Assembly (NCBI RefSeq): GCF_005239225.2
Contig: NC_133299.1
Span: 11,846,967 to 11,910,966 of the forward strand
Direction: 5' to 3'
DNA from: Populus alba
Lineage: Eukaryota; Streptophyta; Magnoliopsida; Malpighiales; Salicaceae
Length of the DNA: 64,000 bases
Part shown: in pieces, positions 36,292 through 48,540 of the stretch
Position numbering within the stretch: position 1 is the stretch's first letter
How the letters are laid out: the number at the start of each line of letters is the position of its first letter
Notes under the pieces: generated by a model
Databases searched by the model: none
The model's input: the letters and a program-made list of their open reading frames with translations, nothing else
What the model was told of the DNA's origin: nothing
Program-made: the position numbers and the translations under genes

Positions 36292-36389
36292 CTAAAATTC
36301 ATAAAGATTTTGCTTGCTATAGTTTCATACAATGATCATGAGATTTGATAAATGAATGTCAAAATTGCATTCAGGAATAAGAATCTTCA

Positions 36390-36393
<4 letters not shown>

Positions 36394-36429
<36 letters not shown>
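36394..36429. repeat. (TA)n microsatellite
   Basis: About 18 TA repeats in the Copia relic. Confidence 0.9.
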
Positions 36430-36430
<1 letters not shown>

Positions 36431-36645
36431 CTTGAAGCTTTTAAATCTAAAAAATAATTTCAACAAAATAGACAGGCTATAAAAAATCCATCTATTGAAC
36501 TTAAACAAGCTTAAAGGAGTTGAAATATTCATTTTAATAAAATAATCAAAAAGTTTGATTTCATAAAAAAAAAATACAAATAAACCTTGTAGTTATAAAA
36601 AAAGGTTAATGAGAGTGTGATCATTTTTATAATATTATATATGAC

Positions 36646-38300
36646 TGACACGACCAAAAGATTGATATCTTCTTCCAAGTGCAGGAGTGTCGAAGTAATA
36701 AATAACCTGGCAAAACCGGGATCGAACCACAAAGAGGTTAATTGTATAAATTATAAATAACAAGACAATAACAACAACAACAACAACAACAACAATAAAA
36801 ACAATAATAACAATAACAATAACAGTAATAGTAATAATACTCAGTACGTGGAGTTGTTATACCTGAGAATGATCTAAAAGATCGGGTCACAGATTTCCAA
36901 CCTATATACTGAGTTTATGAAAAGATCAAAGATATATATTATATAATATAAACCGAATGTAAATAATAATAATAATATTAATAATAATATTAATAGTAAT
37001 AATACTAATAGTAGTAGTAGTAGTAGTAGTAGTAATAAAAAGAAGAGGAGGAAGAAATTAATAAGAACTTTGAGATGGAAGATTAATGTAAGGATTAAAC
37101 AATGATAAAAACAAATGTCAAGGTTAAAGGATCCACTAATGGTATTTCAAACAAGTATAGTATAAACTCTTATTATTCAATTGGAAATCACACACAAAGG
37201 AGGTTCCAATCGGATGATTTCTCATTAATAGCTCATTATAAAATTATTAACATGATATATTAATTATCTTATTTACATAACACCAAACTTTTAAATATTA
37301 TCAGGAATTCATGATGTTAACTAATGTTAATAACAAATCAAGTTCCTTTCATAGCCCAGGTGTAGGTAATACCATACGGTTAGGCTATGAGAGTGCCAAA
37401 CATTTGTTGTACCAAGTGTTATACAACACGAATCTAGATTAACCATTTAACAAGCAAGATATTAAGAATTAGTAAGATAAAAAGATAAGACATGTTAATA
37501 TTAAACATTAAAGTCCATATTGAGTTTACACTATACTTGTTTTTACACCATTAGTGTAACCTTTTCACCTTGACATAATAAACTTAGCTAAACATAATGA
37601 AGAAGAGAAACATAAATAAACAAAATAAGAACATAAAGAAAATACAAGTTAACTAAGTAAAGGAAAGGAAATGAAAAGCATAAACAAGATATTAATGAAA
37701 GCAAAACTTAAAAATTACAAAAAAAATATAAAGAGAGAAATAAAGAGCATGAACTTGATCTGAACAACCAAGCTCCCAAATACATGGCAAATGCCTCCTT
37801 TTATAGGCCAAAATTCAGAATTATTGATTTGATTACTAATTGTTGAATGGATGGCCAACTCTTGACTTTGTGAAAATCCTTATCTTCTTGTCTGAATAAA
37901 ACGAAAATGCTAGCATTAGAACTGGGTCCACTTGAAAACATGAAAGTTGCAGGAAATTATCTTAACAAATCTGTGTAAAAATTTGAGGTCATTTGGACAT
38001 CTAGAACTCGAGATATGACTCAATTACCGAACAGTGTTCCAGTTTAGACTACACCAACATCTCTTTTCTAAGTTTCACCCTCTCTTTATCTTCATAAATT
38101 TCAGTAGTTGAATTCATCAATCAATCCTTTGATTTATGTGACAGGCCTGCATTTAAGATGAACATTTACCATATATTAGGGTATTTTATAGTATTAGACT
38201 TGTTATTATAAAACATGCTTTAGTTAAGGAGTTATTGATAATTTAAGTGCAAAATGATGATATAAAACCTTGATAAATATGCACTTTTAAGTACTTATCA
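36646..38300 (-). mobile_element. solo LTR (copy B), same family as copy A
   Basis: Read on the minus strand it begins TGATAAGTACTTAAAAGTGC and ends GGTCGTGTCA. A perfect 5-bp duplication ATGAC flanks it (36641-36645 and 38301-38305). It is homologous along its length to copy A at 22580-24279 but lacks that copy's internal 171-bp duplication. It contains trinucleotide runs (AAC at 36771-36793, AGT at 37012-37034). It lies exactly within the active-site region of the Copia reverse transcriptase. Confidence 0.93.
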
Positions 38301-38439
38301 ATGACGACATATTATTGATAGGAAATAATATTCATTTACTTTAGGTAATAAATATTTATTTGTCCAAGAATTTTTTAGGTCCTACATTAGGAGCCGAGGC
38401 TGATGAGTCCTGCGTCAAGATCTAAGGTTCTTGGGTCTT

Positions 38440-38860
38440 AAGGTTTCTAAATATAATTATTTATGTTATAAATATTATTATTTTTATTATAATTAAAATT
38501 ATTAATATTATAAATAGTATTATTTGTGTTATAAATATTATTATTATTATTATTATTAATTAAAATTATTAATATTATAAATAGTATTATTTGTGTTATA
38601 AATATTATTATTTTGATTATAATTAATAAATTTGAAAAACAATTATTAATATTGAAAAACAACCATACATTTGATTTGAAGTGTAAATTTAAAAATCATT
38701 ATGATTATTATCATTAATAAATTTTAAAAAACTATTATTACTTTCGAAAAAAACCATAATTTTTTTTCAAGGATTAAAAAAATAAAAATTTTTAACAAAC
38801 AAGTTAATTATTATTATTATTCATATTATAAATATTATTGTTGGGTGTGGTGTTGCAGTC
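38440..38860. repeat. AT-only tandem and trinucleotide repeats
   Basis: A ~65-70-bp unit with TGTTATAAATATTATTAT and ATTATAAATAGTATTATTT recurs two to three times from about 38463 to 38625, mixed with ATT trinucleotides. No coding meaning. Confidence 0.8.
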
Positions 38861-39071
38861 AAATTCAATGCTCTTAGATCCGATGATGCAATTAGATTCA
38901 ACACTTTAAATCTTAAATTTTCATGATATTTTTTTATAAAAATAAAAGGTTAATTAATGACATAGTACGAACACCTAACTACTGCACTACTAAAAAGACA
39001 CTCTTTCATCGCACCATAAAATTCGACATTTTTTCCAACTTTGTTGATGCAAAAACATGCCGAAACATCAT

Positions 39072-39268
39072 TTTTTTTTTTAAGTTTAACGTGGGTGTTT
39101 GGGACAGCTTGCGCGTATCTCGACTAATCTCACAAGCTCTGAAGTTAACGACCATGTAAGCCTCCAGTGGCCATCATACGAGCAACTCCAAGGCTTGAAC
39201 CTAAGACCATAGAGGAAGCAAACATCTTGGTCCTAAGCTCTTACCACTATACCACCATCTAGATGTTT
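39072..39268 (-). mobile_element. tRNA-derived SINE
   Basis: Read on the minus strand, a tRNA-like head begins near 39265 with GATGGTGGTATAGTGGTAAG (A box region) and, about 55 bases on, GGTTCAAGCC (B box). The body of about 100 bp ends in a short A tail (about 39080-39072). Target duplications CGAAACATCAT (39061-39071) and CGAAACACCAT (39269-39279) match at 10 of 11. Head, internal pol III promoter, tail and duplication together make the SINE call secure; the family name is not assigned. Confidence 0.88.
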
Positions 39269-39279
39269 CGAAACACCAT

Positions 39280-40300
39280 CTCTTTATATCATATAGTTGT
39301 TGCCACAAATTAGCACCTTTGTTGTCAAAGTCAGTACTTCTTTGCTCCGTTTCTGTTTTTTTTTTTTTCCTATGAAAATGAAGCCAAACAAACTCCATGT
39401 GTCCTCTACACCACACGAGCTGCGCACAATAGCCAAAAGCGCTAGCCTTTACAGAGTAGGTACAACTGCAAACATAAGATTAAAAAAAAAAAACAACTCA
39501 ATGAGGATAATATAAGGAGATGGATGACTGAGATTAATTAGAGGAAATAGAGTTTCATGATTTAGCAAAAAAAAAAAAAAAAAAAAGAGAGATGCTTGGG
39601 GCTAACAAGAGTAAGATGAAAGAGGAAGAATACCATAACAAATAGAGAGGATCAAAAACAAAAAAGGGAGGATGTTCACTAGAAGAGGCAATTTGGAAAA
39701 ATATTTGGTTTTTAGATTATAATTGGAGCTAAACATCTTGGTTTCAATTTTTTTGTTTTAGCATGATAAAAATCTAAGATATAAAACTTAGATTTTTATG
39801 AAGAGTTTAAAATCTAGTTTTGAAGTTTACAGAATAATATAAAAATAAAAAATTCAAAATCTATCTAAAAATCCACTGCAGTTCAGATCTTATTTTGATT
39901 TCCAGCTTGCATATGGAATTATAGAAGTCATAATAAATCAAGATTAGATACGTTTGAAATATTAGAAGGATGTCTAAATTTTATTTCTATGATCCATCTC
40001 CAAACTGTGTCGTTTCTATGTTCTAAATCTAGCCGGAAGTCGTGACAGTAATAACACAAAAGTGGACAGCAGCAGCAGCAATAGTGGATCAATATTCTAT
40101 GGTAAGAAATCAGTTAATCCTATCCAAGTTAATGTTTTTGGAATGCTCAAACATTATTCTTGCAAGAGCTTCTTTTTTTTTTTTTTTTTTTTTTTTTCTT
40201 TTTTTTATCTCAAGGAAAAATATAACTTTGAAGGAAAAAGAATCTACTATACAATGCTTTTCGCGTAACAAGGTGATTGATAATCATGAAGTGCTGTGCT
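39280..40300. other. gene-free stretch with homopolymer runs
   Basis: Contains A- and T-runs (39563-39586 and about 40168-40197). No domain in any frame. Confidence 0.55.
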
Positions 40301-40525
40301 TTTTGGGGCTTGTGTGGTAGTGTAGTTGTGATTGTTTTTTAAAGTAATTTTTTATTTAGAAATATATTAAAATAATATGTTTTTTTATTTTTTAAAAATT
40401 ATTTTTAATATCAGCACATCAAAATTAAAATAATTTAAAAATATAAAAAATATATTAATTGAAAAAAAAAACCTTTAAATTTTTTTAAAACACCTTAAAA
40501 AGAAAAACAAACACGGTGAAATAAT
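40301..40525. mobile_element. MITE, GTTTGG-end family
   Basis: Left end GGGGCTTGTGTGGTAGTG and right arm ending AAAACAAACACGG. The inner arms (ATATTAAAATAATATG and TCAGCACATCAAAATTAAAA) match the copies at 32.7, 42.5 and 47.8 kb. Target duplication is not clear. Confidence 0.7.
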
Positions 40526-42479
40526 CTTCAATAATGGCCTCCTAATATTGAAATCTTTGGAGTCATTGAAGTCATTATGGAACATCTTCTTGATGTTTCT
40601 TTGATATTAACACGTGTACATTATTGAATTAAAAGAAGAAAACCCATCCTCACGTGATTGAGTATGACTTGCACAGCAACTATGTCTTTAGAAAAAAAAC
40701 CATAATTGTGAAAACTACGGCAGTGATGACAACTGACAGACTCACACGGAAAAAAAGAGAAACGAACAAATACAGAAGGAAAGACGTTTACATTTCCTAA
40801 CTTCAATTTTTGACTCCAATAATGACTAATTAATAAAAGTTACTTGTTTTTTTCCCATGTATAGTTTAGCTGTCGCTTTTACTATTTCTTTTTCTTTTTC
40901 TTCATTTGATTTCAATTCATTTGAAATTAATAATATTTTATGATTATTAAAGTAAATTAACAAAAAAATAAATATCAAAATATCATGTCGAAGATTTATG
41001 TGTGATTGATTGCAAGCTAAAAAAATAATAAATATAATAAAGTCATGTTCAAGATTTATTTAAAAATTTTGACCAATTGATTTGATGTACTTTTCTTCCA
41101 GGCTGTGCTCACTGCGCTCGTGTGGTGAACTTGACCCCTTCGTTCTTCAAAAGAGACTGCTGTCACCCAAGGAATCACGCATCTTCCTTGCAATAATGCA
41201 TCATCCATCCTTTCGTAAAATAAGAGTTTTCTAGTGGATAAAATGGTACGATGGAAAACATATTTGGAGTATAGCATAATTTAATAACTTGTACACGTGA
41301 GTCATTTATATAATCTACGATTTTTATTTTATAGTTTTTATTTATAACATAAAAGTCCTAAATGTGACAACTTCATATAAAATTATTACACAAAACCCTT
41401 CACTTTCCTTTTGTGTCTTATTTTTTATTTTCTCCTTTTAACCCCCCTCTCCCCTCATAATCACAGGCCTCTCCCCGCCATCAATTATTTTTGTTTTCTC
41501 TCTTCTCTTAACAAAACACAACCAAAATACTACGAGATCACCACCCCTTCTCCCTCCATTGCAGATCAATCAATTTTATTTTTTTTTGGCTAAACAACCA
41601 CCATCGATCTCAATCACTACCCATATTTTACACTTATAGGTATATTGAATGCTATTTCTCTATCAATTTAATGTAATTTATTCTAACATATGTTAATTTG
41701 ATATAATGTTTTGAATTTTAATTTTTTTATATATTTATGTCAATTAGATATAATTTGAGTTTACTTTTTTTTTTTTTTAATTCTATGCTAAGTAAAATTA
41801 GAACATCTGCAGGCCCTAAATAATTTATAGGGTTTTGTTATTTTACCATGCTAAGTTCAAAAAATATAAAAAAAAACTCAATGATATAATTTGATAGATA
41901 AAAATTTTAATTAAAAAAATAATAAAAGAAAAATAAATAATAATTAAAAAAATAAGAACTAAAATAAATATAAAAATAAAATTCTAAAAAATAAAATTTT
42001 AAAAAAAATTCAAAATAAAATATATAACAATTGATAGTTTGAAGATCCAAATTTGATATAATCAGTATATAATATATATTTTTAAAATTTTCATAACTTC
42101 TAGAAAATGTTTTTATGTCTAAAATAAACAAAAATACACTTTTTTAGAAAAAATTTTCCTTTAACCAGAATTTTTTTTATTTACTGGTTTTTATAATAAT
42201 AAATAAACACATGAATATTTAAAAATAATTTTCAAAAAAACAATTTTTGTAAAACAAACTCCAAATAATTTTGAAGATGGAATATGGCAATGACCATACT
42301 ATTGCTAGAAATGACAGGGCATAAAAGAGGACAAGGAATATAACTGAGTAAATGCGTAGCAGAAATCTAAGCTGAAATATGGTCCATACAAATGACAACA
42401 ATAGAGATTTGGCTGCATGTGATTTCAAAAGTATCCCATTGGCTCAAAAGAATTCCTTGAATGTTGCCAAGCTGGTACG
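40526..42479. other. gene-free stretch, very AT-rich at 41880-42160
   Basis: No gene called. A somewhat GC-richer patch at about 41090-41230 has an open minus frame without recognisable domain and could be an eroded gene scrap. 41390-41600 is C/T-rich. Confidence 0.5.
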
Positions 42480-42655
42480 GTTAAATAATATATTTTAAAT
42501 TGTAGTTGTGCTATTTTTTTAAATGTTTTTTTATGTTAAAATATATTAAAATAATATTTTTTTATAAAATTATTTTTTAAATTAATGTATCAAAACGATC
42601 CAAAATATATAAAAAAATTATTTTTTTATATATAAAAAAAATTTATACAGAGTAG
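42480..42655. mobile_element. MITE fragment, GTTTGG-end family
   Basis: Arm sequences TTGTAGTTGTGCTAT and ATGTTAAAATATATTAAAA match the other copies. Both ends are eroded. Confidence 0.55.
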
Positions 42656-44300
42656 TTCTTAAATTTTAGCTAGTTCTGACTAAGAAATAATGAATTTAGA
42701 TAATTATATAATTTAGAAAAAATATATTTTGATTTTGTAACTAAATCATAAACTATATACTTCCTCTTTAAATCCTACCTAAGTAGAATATATATCTAGG
42801 CTTAATTCATATTCAAAGTATAATGCTTATCTTCATATGATACTACCTAGTTTATCTATTTTTTCACCGAGCAAACACATCTTGAGTATTTTCCTTCATT
42901 ATTTTATGTTTTCTTAAGCATGTTATGATCCTAATTACATGACTTTTTCCTCATATCAGATTCTTGGAATTCAGTCTTCAAAGTCATTTGTTATTTTAAC
43001 ATATTTTAATTTTCATTTATTATTATTCAAATTTATTATTATTCAAAGTAAATCTAGAATATCTTATATTCTAAACGAAATAAAATTTATTGTATTTTAT
43101 ATTTTTTGAAATGGTATGGTATATAACATTAATTCAAAAACTAAAATGTTTGGAGATTTTTTATGCAAACTGTAGATTCTCTCCTGTAGCAATATGGATG
43201 GATTTTCTCTGTGCCAAAAAAGAAAAATTTCTGCTAATATCGATTTTGGTCATTAAAACAGATGAATTTGGTATTAAATTGTTTCTTTTAATGAGGGAAG
43301 CTCACATTAAAATTTTTCACCTTGAAATTGTCAAGAAAAATAAATCTATCTTGGTAAGATTTTTAGTTTCATGTTGATTTCGAGCTTGGAGATGATTTTT
43401 GAGGTTTTTTAAGCCATGAATGAGTATATCATGTTCCTTATGATATTTTGTAAGTGTTTTGATTAAAAAATAAGTTGAGATTTTGGTTTTTAAGTGAAAC
43501 AAAACATCGACTATGTTTAACCGGCCACAACAATGGCTATAAAATAAGCAATGTAGACAACACATTATCTAAATATCTTTTTTTTTTTCCCCTTCAAAAA
43601 ACATGTTATCCACCCTAGCTAAAAAAAACATAAAAAAGGGTCTAGTGGTTTAAGCTCAGTACCACTTGATTTTTTTTTTAAAGTTATTTTTTATTTAATT
43701 TAATTTTTTTTTTTCTGATTTATTTATAATATTTATTTTATCTTTATATAGATAAACTTTATTTTTAAAATAAAAAAATATTTATTTTCAGATAATATTT
43801 CTAATATGTACAGTTTTATATAATATTTTTTTCTTTTATCTTATTCTATTAATTTAATATATGTGTCTATTTTTTATTATCAACTGATTAATTAAAAAAA
43901 TTATTTTGATAAATAAATTTAGCAATTACAAACGAGTAAATTTTCCAGATTAAATATCTTGATTTATATTTATCTCTTGATTTTTTAATTTTAATTTTAG
44001 TTATCATTTATGATTATTTATTAAATAATATTTATTTATTTATTTAATTACATATATGTATAAATTTTTTAATTATAAAAATATATTATAAAACTTGTAT
44101 ATATAATTGAGATTTTTTTGGATTAATATAGGTATTTTATATTAATTTATACTTATCTTAATTAATTTAAAAATTTAAAAATTAATAATTATGTAAGTCT
44201 TTATTAACGTGAAGGAAGGAATTAAGCTCATTGACCTAATTGAGATTTTACTACTATAGATTGTGGCCTTTCTTAAGAGGTTTGCCCTTAGAGAAACGTG
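42656..44300. other. gene-free AT-rich stretch
   Basis: No domain or terminal repeat recognised. It becomes nearly pure A/T from 43670 to 44200, just upstream of the RETICULATA gene. Confidence 0.55.
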
Positions 44301-44507
44301 AAAAATAACGTCCCTTTCTTCTAATATAAACCTCCATTCCTTCCTTCAAACACTTCGCCTCCAACCAAACACTAGCAGCAGCGAGCAGCACCACCACCTC
44401 TTCATTTGCTGCCTTTACCTTCTGGTTTATTATACTATTTGTCGACTTTGCTATCTGGGTTTCATTAGCTGAGAGATTTTCGAGATCTTGAAATTAAAGG
44501 AAGGAAA
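44301..44507 (+). promoter_or_regulatory. core promoter and 5' leader of the RETICULATA gene
   Basis: A TATA-like ATATAAA lies at 44324-44330. It is followed by a CA- and CT-rich stretch (44331-44410) typical of plant 5' leaders, ending at the ATG with a favourable AAAATGGCG context. Confidence 0.55.
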
Positions 44508-47500
44508 ATGGCGGCTTTTCCTTCGAGTTTTTCTTATTCTGATTTATCAAGAGCTGTCAGTTTGCAAGACGATGCCTTTGTAAGGGGGGTGACCATCAAC
44601 AAGTCTTTATCAGTAAAGGAGATGGTTCCTCGCCATAGTTGGAGGAGGAGACATGTCGCCTCTAGCGGCAGTAAACAGAGACTTCTTGTTCTGGTCATGT
44701 CGCAGTCACATTCATATTCACAAGGTGAGTCGCCGCAAGCAGGTGCGGTCACGACCACAGTAGTGAAAAATGAGGGTGGCAATCACAGTGCTGTTGCAGG
44801 AGACGGAGAAATTAGAGTTTTGGAGACTGGGAGTGAGTTGAAAACTGATTTTGGTGGGACCGGTGGTAATGGAGGAAATGGGAAGTTCCCAAGTAATGGC
44901 GGCGGCGGCGGCGGAGGAGGAGGAGGCGGCGGTGGCGGTGAAGGAGAGGATAAAGGAGAGGAAGAGTTTGGACCATTAATGAAGTTTGAAGAAGTGATGA
45001 AGGAGACTGAAGCGCGAGGGGCTAGTCTTCCTCCTGACATGTTAGAGGCTGCAAAAACTATTGGTATTCGCAAAGTGCTTCTACTTAGATATTTGGATTT
45101 GCAGGTACCATGATGATGGTTTTTTCAAGTGTTAAGAATTCTGTGTTTTCCATGTAATTGGTTGCTTATGTCTGTTTGTTTTGTTATTTTAGGGGGCAGG
45201 AGGGCTTTTGGGATTTGCAATCAAGTCGTGTGCTATGCTGCGAAACAGAATGCTGGCTGATCCATCTTTTCTTTTTAAAATTGGAACGGAGGTTTGTTTG
45301 CTTGTTTGCTTTTTTTTTTATATGGAATTTTTGTCCAGGTTTCTGCATCTTCACAACCTAACAGAGATCAGGTGTTAAAATGGCCATCTTAATAAGATAT
45401 CTTACTCAAATTAAGGAAAGTAGTTGATAATGGGTTAGTTTATTCTCTGGGCCAGTGTGAGTTTTGCTTTGTATCTTTTGGAGAATGCAATTAGTCAAAA
45501 GTTTTCCCAGCTTCCTTCATGGTCTATCTTCTATATGCAGCGACGAGCTGTTTGAGGGCATCTTTTATTTGGTTTTGGAATTGAAATGTCCTTTTTGTTA
45601 TGTATATAAAGTCAACAGTGATGTCTTAAAACAATGCAGATAGTAATTGATTCTTGCTGTGCTACATTTGCGGAAGTTCAAAAGAGGGGCAAAGACTTCT
45701 GGGCAGAGTTTGAATTGTATGTTGCAGATCTTTTAGTGGGCGTAGTGGTTAACATTGCTTTGGTTGGCATGCTGGCACCATATGTACGTATTGGGCAGCC
45801 ATCTCTATCGAAAGGTTTCCTTGGACGACTGCAACATGCATATGGAGCTCTTCCTAGTAGGTTAGTATTGATTTCTTTCCTCCAAAGAAACTTTGCATCA
45901 ATTTGCAATATCTTAGTCCACATTTATATTATTGTTGTTTATTACATAGTTATATCTTAGTCCACATGTATATTATTGTTGTTTATTACTACATAATATG
46001 TAGTTTTAATAATTCTTGTGACAATCTCATTTGCGGCTTTAGAATATAGTGAAATAGTGTATTTGATTCTCTGAAGTTATCATCTAAATGCAGTGTGTTT
46101 GAAGCTGAAAGGCCAGGATGTAGATTTTCTGTTCAGCAGAGAATTGGTACATACTTCTATAAGGTAGGGTACATATGTTATAAAGGAGTCATAATAGATT
46201 CTTTTGCAGATTTATTGCTGATAATCTACATCTTCTGTTTCCAGGGTGTCCTGTATGGATCGGTTGGATTTGCATGTGGTATTATCGGGCAAGGCATTGC
46301 AAATCTCATTATGACTGCAAAACGGTATAACTATACTCTGCATTTTTTTTTTTTGTAATTGGCTAATTGGATAAGTGCATTTAATCATATTGGGGATACT
46401 TAATACTTCAGGAGCATAAAGAAATCAGAAGAAGACATACCAGTGCCACCCCTTTTGAAGAGTGCAGCTCTTTGGGGTATGCTTTATTTTTCTGTATAGA
46501 TTGGTCATAGATTGTCAAGTTCATTTCTCTTATATGATCTCGAACATGTTTTCATCTTTCAAATTGTTGATTTTTTCCCCATGTATTAATTAATTACCTT
46601 TAAGTGCTAATTCTGTGCCTGGGTCTCAAGCTCAAGTATCTTCTCATACTCTATGGTTGAATGTTGTGTTTTGTGTGCAATATTTGTACATATAATTTAT
46701 GCAGCTTGAATCAATTTTTCATCAAATTTGTCTTTAGGGTTTTGACTGTTTGTTGATTCAACACTTACCCTGTTGAGAATAGTCTTGAAAATGAGGCTTC
46801 TTTGACGCAACAGCTTAAATTTTTTCTGTCAATTCATGACATATGCTTTGTGATTGACTGACCATAACTAGTTATTACTTATTTGTAGTGAACCAAATTT
46901 AGTAGGGGGAGAAATATAAGCAGGCTATGTGATATAAATAAATCTGCAACACTTCCTGTGTGCTTCATGGTCCTTCCATCTTAGGTTCAGTGTCAGACAC
47001 ATGATTGTTACCATGTTCATCCCCTCTGATATTGTTTGCCATTTGCTACTGCTCAATGATTGTCAAGTCCTCCCTTCATCTCCTGTCTGATCTGATTTAC
47101 CCTCGTCCCAAATGGATGTCTGCAATACTTGCAAGGATGTGTTTTAAATGTAGAGTGCTAGAAAGTTTTAAAACTTCACACTGAAGAGTGACATTCTTCC
47201 CTTAGTAACAATAATTCATAGTCCAATAGTTAGGTCTATGAGGATGATGTTAATAGAGTTTGCTAATTGTTGTCATGGCCCAAGCAAGAATATTTAGACA
47301 AATGGAGGATTCTGCTAGCAAATTTGTGTAGGATTCCCTGCCTTTTAACTGGGAGTCTCTTTTATCAGGAACAATCACCTTGAATAACGACTTAGCTGTT
47401 CTTTCTTCTGCCTGCTTCTCAATTTATTTGTTGTTTGGTGTTTTGCATACCTAAAAAACCATCATATTTGTTTCTGTGCTGTCAGTTGCATTTCTGTAAA

Positions 47501-47737
47501 GTTTTGATAAATGCTAGTTTGGCTTATGTCCCCCAATGTGCAGGTGTTTTTCTTGCAGTTTCATCCAACACGCGCTACCAAATTATCAATGGACTAGAAC
47601 GCCTGGTAGAAGGATCACCCATGGCAAAGCAGGTTCCACCAGTTGCAATGGCTTTCACAGTTGGTGTGCGATTTGCCAACAATATCTATGGTGGAATGCA
47701 GTTTGTGGACTGGGCTAGATGGAGTGGGGTGCAATAA
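44508..47737 (+). CDS. RE: RETICULATA (DUF3411) chloroplast membrane protein, seven exons
   Basis: Exons: 44508-45104, 45193-45291, 45640-45860, 46094-46163, 46245-46324, 46412-46476 and 47544-47737. All junctions are GT-AG, phases agree, and the total is 1326 nt (441 aa plus TAA). The N-terminus (about 1-65) is Ser/Arg-rich and acid-poor, like a chloroplast transit peptide. Residues 131-144 are an unbroken run of 14 Gly. An acidic stretch and the conserved GPLMKFEEVMKETEARG block follow. The DUF3411 domain covers about 193-430, with hydrophobic segments (LLVGVVVNIALVGML; GSVGFACGIIGQGIANLI) that are probable envelope-spanning helices, and ends MQFVDWARWSGVQ. Arabidopsis RE/LCD1 mutants have pale mesophyll with green veins (reticulate leaves), so a role in plastid and mesophyll development is expected; the biochemical activity is not settled. 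The order of blocks and the short MSQS motif after the transit peptide fit RE rather than the more distant RER paralogues. The gene looks intact. Confidence 0.95.
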
Positions 47738-47833
47738 TGACATTTAAGTATTTTAACTAATAAGTTGCAGGTGTAATAACATTAGCGTCATCTCTCTTCT
47801 AATAATTCTCAAGGATCCCCACCGACTCTATTA
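47738..47833 (+). other. 3' flank of the RETICULATA gene
   Basis: Only 96 bp lie between the stop codon and the next MITE, so the 3' UTR may run into the MITE. Confidence 0.5.
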
Positions 47834-48540
47834 AGGGCTTGTTTGAGAGTGATTTAAAATGTGATTGTGACTGGTTTTTAAAATGTTTTTTTGTGTTGAA
47901 ATGTATTAAAATAATTTTTTTATTTTTTAAAAATTATTTTTGAGATCAGTGTATTAAAACAAATCCAAAACATACAAAATTTTTGTAATATATATATATA
48001 TATATATTACAAAAATAATATATAATTTGAATTTGTTAAAAACATGAGTTAGCTCGCGTTTTCAAATTCAATCTAGATAAGGTAGATTTTTTGAGTCTCT
48101 CCTAAGGGATGTTTTAACTTGTGAATTAACCAAATGTGGAAGTTAGACTTCCATTTTTATATAGGTGTTTGCAAATTCTTGACCATAAATTATTGAGTTT
48201 TAGAGTAATATCAAAATAATTTGAGGTTTTTAGTTTATCCATTAACAAAATAAAAAATTGATTTTACTCTTTAGACTACTAATGGATAGAATTTTCTAAG
48301 AAAACCTTACAAATAAACATTTTTTTCTCCTATTTTGATAAATTATACTATAAAAAATAATAATTTTTTTAAATTTTTTTTTCTTTGCTTTAATTTAATA
48401 TTTTTTTTTTTGATGTTTTCAGATCATTTTGATGCGTTAATATTAAAAATAATTTTTTAAAAATAAAAAGTATTATTTTGATGTATTTTTAAATGAAAAG
48501 CACTTTGAAAAGCAACTGCAATCGCATTTCTAAATAGACT
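47834..48540. mobile_element. MITE-like element with TTA target duplication, 707 bp
   Basis: Ends AGGGCTTGTTTGAGAGTG and, on the other strand, AGTCTATTTAGAAATGCG are inverted and related. TTA flanks both sides (47831-47833 and 48541-48543). The two ~180-bp arms belong to the GTTTGG-end family and face each other. The centre (about 48010-48360) is unrelated filler. The TTA site suggests PIF/Harbinger (Tourist-like) ancestry. Confidence 0.75.

Larger units (their letters stand above)
34651..38400 (+). pseudogene. Ty1/Copia retrotransposon polyprotein relic with nested insertions
   Basis: Translated pieces match a Copia pol. A pre-integrase/integrase part runs from about 34651 to 35250 (YFDLFYYESYEICEACLLYK, TPFIGKLERSS, then INDYSRYDYVYLMKLK). 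A linker and the start of reverse transcriptase lie at 35500-35900 (FKIVIKGYKQRQGIDFNETF). More RT lies at 36300-36640 and its continuation (DDILLIGN) at 38306. Stops and frameshifts occur throughout. Two later insertions break it: a hAT MITE at 35911-36291 and a solo LTR at 36646-38300. RNase H and both LTRs were not found. (TA)n runs at 36394-36429. Confidence 0.85.

Noticed and set aside
41056..41277. 73-codon minus-strand open frame in a GC-richer patch
   Set aside because: No recognisable family. Kept only as a possible gene scrap.
44534..45073. Minus-strand open frames, one with a polyproline run
   Set aside because: Reverse reading of the RETICULATA first exon; the polyproline is the complement of the glycine run.
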